5,883 bases of DNA from PBB1 sp043738425 (GTDB lineage: Bacteria > Pseudomonadota > Gammaproteobacteria > Burkholderiales > Burkholderiaceae_C). Below are positions 1 through 5,883 of the stretch, one piece after another. Position numbers and translations under genes: made by a program. The stretch is from assembly GCA_043738425.1 (NCBI GenBank), contig JAYUGJ010000131.1, forward strand, positions 1 through 5,883, read 5' to 3'. Within the stretch, counting starts at the first letter, position 1. Every line of letters starts with the position of its first letter. The notes beneath the pieces are model-generated. The model saw only the letters and a list, made by a program, of their open reading frames with translations, did no database searches and had not been told where the DNA came from.

Positions 1-1095
<1,095 letters not shown>

Positions 1096-1165
1096 CGCCG
1101 GATTGTGCGGGTGAACCCTGAGGCGCAGGAGCTGAAGTGGGTTGATCCGCGCACAAAATGCGCCA
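1096..1165. promoter_or_regulatory. Divergent intergenic region between the ABC-F gene and trhO
   Basis: Both flanking genes start outward from this short gap, so their promoters must lie here or just inside the genes. I see no convincing -35/-10 pair on either strand. On the plus strand AGGAG (1127-1131) lies 10 bases before a TTG (1142) in frame with trhO. A 5-bp inverted repeat, GCGCA (1149-1153) and TGCGC (1159-1163) around a CAAAA loop, sits immediately before the ATG at 1166, where that start's ribosome binding site would be expected. The sequence therefore leaves the trhO start open. Confidence 0.4.
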
Positions 1166-2038
1166 ATGGAATCCGCGCCCGTCGTGCATGACGCCTTCTA
1201 CAAATTTGTCGCCATTGCCGATGTCGATGGCACCGCAGCCACGCTGCGCGAGCTGAGCGCCGGGTTGACGGGCAGCCTGCTGGTCGCAAGCGAGGGCATC
1301 AATGGCACCGTGGCAGGCAGCGCTCCGGCGCTCGATGCGTTTCGCGGCGCACTGGCCAACGACGCGCGGCTCGGCGGTCGGTTTACCGGCCTCGCCTACA
1401 AGCGCAGCCCGTGCGCCACCCCACCGTTTCAAAAAATGAAGGTGCACAGCCGCACTGAAATTTTGCCGCTGGGTGTCGATGGGGTGAACGCCGTCGGCCA
1501 CCTCGGCCAGCAGGTGCCGCCTGCGCAATGGGGTGCGTTGCTTCGCGACCCGAACGTGGTCGTCATCGACAACCGCAACCACTTCGAAGTGCGACTCGGT
1601 CGCTTCAACAACGCGGTCGATCCAGTGGTACGCAACTTTCGCGACTTTCCGGCTTACATCGAAGCGCACCTGCCAGCTTGGCAGGCCGAAGGCAAGCGGC
1701 TGGCGATGTATTGCACCGGCGGCATCCGCTGCGAAAAAACCAGCGCCTGGTTGCATGCGCGCGGCGTGCCGGTGCTGCAGCTCGAAGGCGGCATCCTCAA
1801 CTACTTTGCGCAAATGCCCGATGCCGAGCGTGATTGGGATGGCGCGTGTTTCGTGTTCGACAACCGCATCGCGCTCGACACGCATTTGGTCGAAACCGAC
1901 ACCACCGCCGAGCAGGTGTACGCAGGCGACCCGAGCGAAGCGTGGCGCTTGCGGCGCGCGCAGCAGCTGGCGGGCTCGCTGTCGCTTGACGAGATTGAAG
2001 CGGGCGACACTTCGGACACCGCCAAGCCGCCGCCGTGA
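1166..2038 (+). CDS. trhO: tRNA uridine(34) hydroxylase TrhO (YceA-type rhodanese-domain protein)
   Basis: TrhO uses O2 to convert U34 of certain tRNAs to 5-hydroxyuridine, the first step toward the cmo5U/mo5U wobble modifications; it is cytoplasmic. From the ATG at 1166 the protein has 290 residues. An N-terminal acylphosphatase-like part carries FYKF (11-14) and EGINGTVAG (43-51). The rhodanese domain follows, with VIDNRNHFEV, then the family-defining loop CTGGIRCEK (183-191; Cys183 the presumed active-site residue, Cys189 also conserved), then QLEGGILNYF and a FVFD motif. The last ~55 residues contain no cysteine, whereas many family members have a CxxC-type cluster there. A TTG at 1142 in the same frame would add 8 residues and has the better ribosome binding site; ATG 1166 is chosen because family members begin close to the YKF motif. 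The stop overlaps the next gene's start by 4 bases, so the two genes are probably cotranscribed and translationally coupled. Confidence 0.9.
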   Translation: MESAPVVHDAFYKFVAIADVDGTAATLRELSAGLTGSLLVASEGINGTVAGSAPALDAFRGALANDARLGGRFTGLAYKRSPCATPPFQKMKVHSRTEILPLGVDGVNAVGHLGQQVPPAQWGALLRDPNVVVIDNRNHFEVRLGRFNNAVDPVVRNFRDFPAYIEAHLPAWQAEGKRLAMYCTGGIRCEKTSAWLHARGVPVLQLEGGILNYFAQMPDAERDWDGACFVFDNRIALDTHLVETDTTAEQVYAGDPSEAWRLRRAQQLAGSLSLDEIEAGDTSDTAKPPP

Positions 2039-2964
2039 ACGCGCCACTGCCGAACAAAAACGGCGTCGGGCCCAGCTGTGTCGCGCTGCCGCCCGGCCCG
2101 TGGACCACGGTCGCCGAATTTCTTGCCGAGCGCTTCCCGCAGATCGACGCGGCCACTTGGGCGGCGCGCATGCAGCAAGGCGAACTGATCGACGAGCACG
2201 GCGTGGCCGTCACGCCCAGCCGTTCGTATCAAGCGCATCTGCGGCTGTACTACTACCGCAGCATCGACGACGAGCCGCGCGTGCCGTTCGATGAGGCGGT
2301 GCTGTACCAAGACGAGCTGCTGGTGGTTGCCGACAAGCCGCATTTTTTACCGGTCACTCCCGGCGGCAAATACCTGCAAGAAACACTGCTGGTGCGCCTG
2401 AAACGCCGCCTCGGCATCGACACGCTGATACCGCTGCACCGACTTGACCGCGAGACCGCCGGCATCGTGATGTTCGCAGTGCAACCCGCGGCGCGCGCGG
2501 CGTATAGCGCACTGTTCGCCGCGCGCCGGGTCACCAAGCACTACGAGGCCACGGTGCACATCTCGGTCGACGGCGCGTCCGCGCTGCGCTTGCCCGCCAC
2601 CCACCGCAGCCGCCTCATCAAAGACGCGCATTTCATTCGCATGTGCGAGACACCCGGTGAGCCGAACAGCGAGACGCGGTTCCAACTTATCGAGGCATGC
2701 GGCCACTTCGCCCGTCTGCACTTGTCACCGATCACCGGCCGCAAACACCAGCTGCGCGTGCACTGCGCCGCACTCGGCACGCCGATCGTCGGCGACCGGC
2801 TGTATCCGACGCTGCAACCGGCCGACAACGACGACTACCACCAGCCGCTGCAGCTGCTCGCCCGCTCGATCGCATTCGTCGATCCCATCACCGGTCAGGC
2901 CCGGCGCTTCGACAGCGTGCGTTCGCTAAAGGCCGCTGATGGAGATGCAATATTGAAGACTTGA
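2035..2964 (+). CDS. RluA-family pseudouridine synthase
   Basis: This enzyme isomerises specific uridines in rRNA or tRNA to pseudouridine. It has 309 residues from a GTG at 2035 that overlaps the trhO stop (GTGA), a classic coupled start. The N-terminal ~95 residues resemble the small S4-like RNA-binding region of RluC/RluD relatives (WAARMQQGELI and VTPSRSYQAHLRLYYYRS). The catalytic domain begins at LLVVADKP; its active-site motif HRLDRETAG (135-143) has the essential aspartate at 138. Downstream are TKHYEAT and the binding-site motif GRKHQLRVH (235-243) followed by GTPIVGDRLYP, all in the normal order. No catalytic residue is missing. The RNA target cannot be told from sequence, so no rlu or tru symbol is assigned. 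The last codons (ILKT, stop) and the stop itself lie in the left end of the inverted repeat, so the final residues may derive from inserted DNA; the conserved fold ends before that point. Confidence 0.92.
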   Translation: MNAPLPNKNGVGPSCVALPPGPWTTVAEFLAERFPQIDAATWAARMQQGELIDEHGVAVTPSRSYQAHLRLYYYRSIDDEPRVPFDEAVLYQDELLVVADKPHFLPVTPGGKYLQETLLVRLKRRLGIDTLIPLHRLDRETAGIVMFAVQPAARAAYSALFAARRVTKHYEATVHISVDGASALRLPATHRSRLIKDAHFIRMCETPGEPNSETRFQLIEACGHFARLHLSPITGRKHQLRVHCAALGTPIVGDRLYPTLQPADNDDYHQPLQLLARSIAFVDPITGQARRFDSVRSLKAADGDAILKT

Positions 2965-2975
2965 CCCCGCTAATC
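2953..2975 (+). repeat. Left imperfect inverted repeat of the accessory insert
   Basis: Read on the minus strand it contains GATTAG, GGTCA, GTCT and TCAA, the same ordered blocks as the right copy at 3834-3855, with a 3-base insertion (CGG) after GATTAG. It contains the stop codon of the pseudouridine synthase (2962-2964) and the TTG that opens the ORF6N frame (2961), so both reading frames end or begin inside the repeat. Confidence 0.5.
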
Positions 2976-3512
2976 CACGTGATGGTTGATGCCGATCTGG
3001 CGCGGCTCTACAGCGTCGAGACCCGGGTGCTCGTGCAAGCCGTCAAGCGCAACCTGGCGCGCTTCCCCGAGGACTTCATGTTTCAGCTCAGCGCTGAGGA
3101 GTTCGCGGCTTTGAGATCACAGTCTGTGATCTCAAACACCGAAGGGCGCGGCGGCCGGCGCACCGCGCCTTATGCCTTCACCGAGCAAGGTGTGGCGATG
3201 CTGTCAACGGTGCTGGGCAGCACCCGCGCCATCGCGGTCAACATCGAGACCATGCGCACCTTCGTGCGCGTGCAGGCATTGGCCGCCACGCACGGCGACC
3301 TGGCCAAACGGCTGGCCGAACTCGAAGACAAGACCGAGGCGCTGGCGATGAACCACGACACCTTCAGCCGCAATACGCGCAACCAACTCAGAGAAGTCTT
3401 CGACGCTCTGCGCGAACTCATGACGCCGCCCGATCCGCCCAAGCGGCCGATTGGATTCGTCAACCCCGAGGACAAGGGCAAGAAGACCTCGGGGGCAAGA
3501 AGCAAAACGTGA
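2961..3512 (+). CDS. ORF6N-domain protein (phage-type DNA-binding domain), probably lacking its normal N-terminus
   Basis: ORF6N is a putative DNA-binding domain of phages and of chromosomal accessory genes, often found with KilA-N and Ant-type domains; its molecular role is poorly known. The 183-residue frame shows the family pattern: VDADLARLYSVET (9-21), QAVKRNLARFPEDFMFQLS, ALRSQSVISN, GRGGRRTAPYAFTEQGVAMLSTVL, then a helical, probably coiled-coil stretch (HGDLAKRLAELEDKTEAL), VFDALRELMTPP and PKRPIGF, with a short basic tail. Family members normally have about 20-25 residues before the DADLA motif, including an RG-rich strand; here only eight remain (MTPLIHVM), read out of the inverted repeat. 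Possible starts are TTG 2961 (overlapping the upstream stop by 4 bases), GTG 2979 and ATG 2982; none has a clear ribosome binding site. It may depend on translational coupling to the upstream gene or be a 5'-truncated remnant. It converges on the small minus-strand gene 17 bases away. Confidence 0.8.
   Translation: MTPLIHVMVDADLARLYSVETRVLVQAVKRNLARFPEDFMFQLSAEEFAALRSQSVISNTEGRGGRRTAPYAFTEQGVAMLSTVLGSTRAIAVNIETMRTFVRVQALAATHGDLAKRLAELEDKTEALAMNHDTFSRNTRNQLREVFDALRELMTPPDPPKRPIGFVNPEDKGKKTSGARSKT
3110..3136. repeat. Perfect 27-base palindrome inside the ORF6N gene
   Basis: The arms TTTGAGATCACAG (3110-3122) and CTGTGATCTCAAA (3124-3136) are exact reverse complements around a single T at 3123. 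The arms end at a C/C mismatch on the outside. The palindrome encodes the ALRSQSVISN segment. It could be a binding site for a dimeric protein, perhaps the ORF6N product itself, or an mRNA hairpin; the sequence does not decide which. Confidence 0.85.
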
Positions 3513-3517
3513 CCCCG
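3510..3517 (+). repeat. Third copy of the TGACCCCG core, at the end of the ORF6N gene
   Basis: TGACCCCG here repeats, in the same orientation, the core at 2962-2969 in the left end of the insert. The preceding bases also match in the pattern AAxACxTGACCCCG. The core overlaps the ORF6N stop codon, so the ORF6N gene is exactly framed by two direct copies and the small gene by one copy and the inverted copy at 3838. The match is short and could be chance. Confidence 0.4.
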
Positions 3518-3531
3518 AGGCCCGGTGCCTC
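3517..3531. terminator. Small hairpin in the gap between the two convergent insert genes
   Basis: GAGGC (3517-3521) and GCCTC (3527-3531) form a perfect 5-bp stem with a CCGGT loop, filling the 17-base gap between the ORF6N stop and the stop of the small minus-strand gene. The position suits a two-way terminator, but there is no T-run on either side and the stem is short. Confidence 0.25.
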
Positions 3532-3790
3532 AGATACTCGATCCACTTGCTGACGGCATGGCGTCCTCTCGTGCAAGTAGCTCTAGGTCTGCCTCGGGTT
3601 GCTCCATATGCATTAGCCCGTAGAGGGGAAACTCAATCATCACCCCCTGCTTCAGGTACCCCCACTGCGCCCCGGAGTGTTCCTCTCTGTACTCTCCTGT
3701 ATCGATGCTGCAAACAACGACTCCACCGCGATCTTCACCCAAGCGCACGCGATCCCCGAGCTTAACTACTTGACCATCGGGATACTTCAT
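3530..3790 (-). CDS. Small conserved hypothetical protein of unknown function
   Basis: This 86-residue soluble protein begins MKYPDGQVVKLGDRV and contains GGVVVCSIDTGEY, WGYLKQGVMIEF and LIH-like GLMHMEQPEADLELLARE. I believe I have seen closely similar short hypothetical proteins in accessory regions of other bacteria, but I know of no assigned function. The pattern of short strands (GDRVRL, GGVVVCS, GVMIEF) and the many charged residues suggest a compact beta-rich fold; there is no signal peptide, membrane segment, metal motif or obvious catalytic motif. The start at 3790 is well supported: AGGAG (bases 3800-3804, minus strand) lies 9 bases upstream. GC content is about 56% by my count, below the neighbours, which fits acquisition by transfer. 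It faces the ORF6N gene tail to tail and is the only gene of the insert with its own clear ribosome binding site. Confidence 0.72.
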   Translation of the reverse strand: MKYPDGQVVKLGDRVRLGEDRGGVVVCSIDTGEYREEHSGAQWGYLKQGVMIEFPLYGLMHMEQPEADLELLAREDAMPSASGSSI

Positions 3791-3799
3791 CGCGCGTTA

Positions 3800-3804
3800 C
3801 TCCT
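3800..3804 (-). promoter_or_regulatory. Ribosome binding site of the small hypothetical gene
   Basis: On the minus strand AGGAG stands 9 bases before the ATG at 3790. It supports this small frame as a real gene and fixes its start. Confidence 0.65.
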
Positions 3805-3833
3805 GTCGCCGCGCCGTTAGTTTGCGAACGGAG

Positions 3834-3855
3834 ATTAGGGTCAGGTCTCTCAAAT
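3834..3855 (+). repeat. Right imperfect inverted repeat of the accessory insert
   Basis: Reads GATTAG, GGTCA, GTCT, TCAA on the plus strand, the inverted counterpart of 2953-2975. It lies about 24 bases beyond the gshB stop codon and upstream of the small minus-strand gene. No promoter could be recognised in it with confidence. Confidence 0.5.
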
Positions 3856-3878
3856 TCCAGCGGGGCCGTCATCCGGCT

Positions 3879-4865
3879 CTAACTCAAGGCGGCCAACCGC
3901 GCCTCGAGCGCATCGACAAACACCTTGGCCACATCGAACCCCGTTTGTTTGGTGATTTCTTGAAAGCCGGTGGGGCTGGTGACGTTGATTTCGGTGAGGC
4001 AGTCGCCGATCACATCGAGGCCGACCAGCAGCAGGCCGCGCGCGGCGAGCACGGGGCCGATGTGCTCGGCGATTTCGCGGTCGCGCGGGCTCAGGGGTTG
4101 CGCCACGCCTTTGCCGCCGACCGCGAGGTTGCCGCGGATTTCGCTGCCTTGCGGAATGCGTGCCAGTGCGAACGGCACGACCTTGCCGTCGATCACCAAA
4201 ATGCGTTTGTCGCCTTGCGTAATTTCGCTCAGGTAGCGCTGCACCATGACGGTCTGCGCGCCGTGGCGGTTCAGGGTTTCGGTGATGCTGCCGAGGTTGA
4301 GCCCATCGGGGCCGACGCGAAAAATGCCGGTGCCGCCCATGCCATCGAGCGGTTTCAAGATGATGTCGCGGTGCTCGGCATGGAAGCGCTGGATGTCGGC
4401 CGCATCACGCGTGACCAGGGTCGGGCCGATGCACTGCGGGAACTCGAGAATCGCGAGTTTTTCCGGGTGGTTGCGCAACGCAGCAGGTCGGTTGAACACG
4501 CGCGCGCCTTCGCGCTCGGCTTGCTCTAACAGGTGCGTGGCGTAGAAGTATTCGGTGTCGAATGGTGGGTCGGCACGCATCAGCACGGCAGTGACCTGGG
4601 CCGCGTCGGCCAGCACCACCGGAATTTCATTCGGTGCACTTTGGCGGGCGCTGAACCACATCGGGCTATCTGGCGGGGCATCAGGAACCAGCGTGATCTC
4701 GCGCACATAGCCGGTGACCCGGCCGCCGCGCTGCCACATCAAATCGCGCGGCCTGCAGGCCAGCAGTTCGTGGCCACGCGATGCGGCCTCACGCATCATC
4801 GAATAGGTGGTGTCCTTGGCGGTGTTGAAGCCCTCCAACGCGTCAGCGACGAACAGCAATTTCAT
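3879..4865 (-). CDS. gshB: Glutathione synthetase
   Basis: GshB joins gamma-glutamylcysteine and glycine with ATP to make glutathione, the second step of the pathway, in the cytoplasm. The 328 residues fit the family length (E. coli GshB has 316). The N-terminal domain starts MKLLFVADALEGFNTAKDTT, followed by MRADPPFDTEYFYAT (96-110) and the NRP/EKL segment (125-137). The ATP-grasp domain carries LKPLDGMGGTGIF (170-182), QGDKRILVIDG (217-227), LARIPQGSEIRGNLAVGGKG (234-253, the flexible glycine-rich loop) and the metal-binding C-terminal motif DVIGDCLTEINVTSPTG (284-300). All key motifs are intact. The ATG at 4865 lies 6 bases after the kup stop, with only a weak purine-rich sequence before it, so translation probably relies on coupling to kup. 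Cotranscription with kup is inferred from spacing. The 3' end lies next to the accessory insert but is undamaged. Confidence 0.97.
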   Translation of the reverse strand: MKLLFVADALEGFNTAKDTTYSMMREAASRGHELLACRPRDLMWQRGGRVTGYVREITLVPDAPPDSPMWFSARQSAPNEIPVVLADAAQVTAVLMRADPPFDTEYFYATHLLEQAEREGARVFNRPAALRNHPEKLAILEFPQCIGPTLVTRDAADIQRFHAEHRDIILKPLDGMGGTGIFRVGPDGLNLGSITETLNRHGAQTVMVQRYLSEITQGDKRILVIDGKVVPFALARIPQGSEIRGNLAVGGKGVAQPLSPRDREIAEHIGPVLAARGLLLVGLDVIGDCLTEINVTSPTGFQEITKQTGFDVAKVFVDALEARLAALS

Positions 4866-4871
4866 GGCCGC

Positions 4872-5883
4872 TCAGATCTCGACTTTGGAGCCCAACTCGA
4901 CCACCCGGTTGGTCGGCAAGCTCAGGAAATCAGCCGCAGCGGCCGCGTTGCGGTGCATGCTGGCAAACAGTTTTTCTCGCCACATGGCCATGCCGTCGCC
5001 GAGTGTGGGGATCACGATGTCGCGTGACAGGAAATAGCTGGTGTCCATCTCTTCGGTGTGCACGCCGCGCGACTCGAGCAGCTTCAGCGCCTCGGGCACA
5101 TCGGGTTCGTTTTTGAAGCCGAAGTGCAGCTGCACCTGCCAGCAGTTGTGGCCCAGCGGCACCACGTCGCAGCGCTTGTCGAAGCCCAACCACGGCACCT
5201 CGTGGTGCATCACGGTGACGAACAGATTCGTCTCGTGCAGCACCTTGTTGTGCTTCAGGTTGTGCAGCAACGCGTTCGGTGTGTAGCCCTGTTCGCTGAC
5301 CAAAAAGACGGCCGTGCCGGCAACGCGCGCGGGCGGGCTCAGGAACACCGATTCGAGGAAGCTTTTCAGGTCGACGGCGTCTTCGCGCATGCGCGCATGC
5401 ATGAGCCTGCGGCCTTGCTTCCAGGTCATCATCAAGGTGAACATCACGATGCCGATCAACACCGGAAACCAGCCACCCTCAAATACTTTGAGCACGTTGG
5501 CGGAGAAAAAGGTGAAATCGATCAGGAAGAAAAATACGGTGGCGGCGAAGCTGAGCGACCACGGGTACTTCCATCCGTAGCGAATGACGAAAAACGTCAT
5601 CACGGTAGTAATCAGCATGTCAATGGTCACCGCAATGCCGTACGCCGATGCCAGTTTGCTGCTGCTGCCAAACGCGACGACTGCCAGCACGATGCACAGG
5701 TACAGGCTCCAGTTGATGAATGGCACATACACCTGACCCGTTTCTTTGACCGAGGTGTGCAAGATACGCAGCCGCGGCAAGTAGCCCAATTGAATCGCCT
5801 GCTTGGTAACCGAAAACGCTGCGGTGATGAGCGCTTGCGAGGCAATCACCGCAGCCGCAGTGGCCAGGCCGATCAGCGGATAC
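4872..5883 (-). CDS. kup: Kup-family low-affinity potassium uptake protein (C-terminal part, runs off the right edge)
   Basis: Kup (TrkD) is an inner-membrane K+/H+ symporter. The frame is open to the edge of the window, first complete codon at 5882, giving 336 C-terminal residues of a protein usually about 620-630 long. The visible part starts YPLIGLATAAAVIASQALI, continues with FSVTKQAIQLGYLPRLRILHTS and the loop ETGQVYVPFINW, all typical of Kup/HAK transporters. Four hydrophobic segments follow (roughly residues 58-75, 80-102, 107-128 and 135-153), including FGSSSKLASAYGIAVT. After KQGRR comes a cytosolic domain of about 180 residues (VFLSPPARVAGTAVFLV, HNLKHNKVLHE, NCWQVQLHFGFKNEPDVPEAL, ending VVELGSKVEI). 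An internal GTG at 5849 should not be taken as the start. gshB begins 6 bases downstream, so the two are probably one operon; the promoter lies outside the window. Confidence 0.95.
   Translation of the reverse strand, partial: YPLIGLATAAAVIASQALITAAFSVTKQAIQLGYLPRLRILHTSVKETGQVYVPFINWSLYLCIVLAVVAFGSSSKLASAYGIAVTIDMLITTVMTFFVIRYGWKYPWSLSFAATVFFFLIDFTFFSANVLKVFEGGWFPVLIGIVMFTLMMTWKQGRRLMHARMREDAVDLKSFLESVFLSPPARVAGTAVFLVSEQGYTPNALLHNLKHNKVLHETNLFVTVMHHEVPWLGFDKRCDVVPLGHNCWQVQLHFGFKNEPDVPEALKLLESRGVHTEEMDTSYFLSRDIVIPTLGDGMAMWREKLFASMHRNAAAAADFLSLPTNRVVELGSKVEI

Larger units (their letters stand above)
2950..3860. mobile_element. Putative accessory insert bounded by inverted repeats, carrying an ORF6N gene and a small unknown gene
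   Basis: The segment lies between the 3' ends of two convergent housekeeping units (the pseudouridine synthase and gshB). Its ends match each other in inverted orientation: the left end read on the minus strand and the right end read on the plus strand share GATTAG, GGTCA, GTCT, TCAA and a TT, in that order and with small gaps. Its content is phage-type (ORF6N) plus a small gene of lower GC (about 56% by my count, against more than 70% in stretches of the neighbours). I recall GGGTCAGGTCT-like ends near accessory genes and REP-associated transposases in other bacteria, but cannot verify that here. No transposase is encoded and no target-site duplication is evident, so the mechanism is unknown and exact borders are uncertain. 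Confidence 0.45.

Noticed and set aside
3451..3765. Plus-strand open frame of 104 codons spanning the end of ORF6N and the small gene
   Set aside because: It overlaps two better-supported genes and has no start signal or recognisable motif.
3814..3831. Possible integron attC-like site (CCGTT ... AACGG beside the small gene)
   Set aside because: The GTTRRRY and RYYYAAC core boxes are not matched, and the stem is only 5 bp.
3864..3880. Possible terminator after gshB (GCCG/CGGC stem)
   Set aside because: The stem is only 4-5 bp and is not followed by a T-run in the gshB direction.
3822..4529. Plus-strand open frame of 235 codons across gshB
   Set aside because: It is antisense to an intact glutathione synthetase and resembles no family.
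5387..5400. Perfect 14-base palindrome GCATGCGCGCATGC in kup
   Set aside because: It is short, made of alternating CG/CA steps, and falls in codons for MHARMR; no other signal supports a site.
5847..5849. GTG as the start of a complete 325-residue membrane protein
   Set aside because: The same frame continues upstream to the window edge with conserved Kup sequence (YPLIGLATAAA), so this is an internal valine codon.

Overview
The window is GC-rich, densely packed bacterial DNA. Its housekeeping genes (a glutathione synthetase with an EINVTSPTGFQEI-type C-terminus, a Kup potassium transporter, a TrhO-type rhodanese) suggest a betaproteobacterium, probably Burkholderiales or a relative. That placement comes from remembered family resemblance, not a search.

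Layout, left to right. (1) Positions 1-1095, minus strand: the N-terminal 365 residues of an ABC-F ATPase that runs off the left edge. (2) Divergent from it, plus strand: a tRNA uridine-34 hydroxylase (trhO) followed, with a 4-base GTGA overlap, by an RluA-family pseudouridine synthase; the two form a probable RNA-modification operon ending at 2964. (3) Positions 2950-3860: an accessory insert between two convergent housekeeping operons. It holds an ORF6N-domain gene (plus strand) and, facing it tail to tail, a small gene of unknown function (minus strand). Its two ends carry an imperfect inverted repeat built on TGACCC/GGGTCA, and a third copy of the core lies exactly at the end of the ORF6N gene. 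The ORF6N gene also contains a perfect 27-base palindrome. (4) Positions 3879-5883, minus strand: kup (right part lost at the window edge) then gshB, 6 bases apart, a probable operon for potassium uptake and glutathione synthesis.

How the genes fit together. The left half has a translation theme: an ABC-F ribosome-associated ATPase, a wobble-uridine modifier and a pseudouridine synthase. The right half joins K+ uptake with glutathione, two solutes linked in bacterial K+ homeostasis. The middle insert is unrelated to either and looks like mobile or modular cargo that landed in a 3'-to-3' junction, where damage is least. No transposase, tRNA, rRNA or CRISPR array is visible. The most unusual feature is the modular, repeat-bounded ORF6N/small-gene insert.
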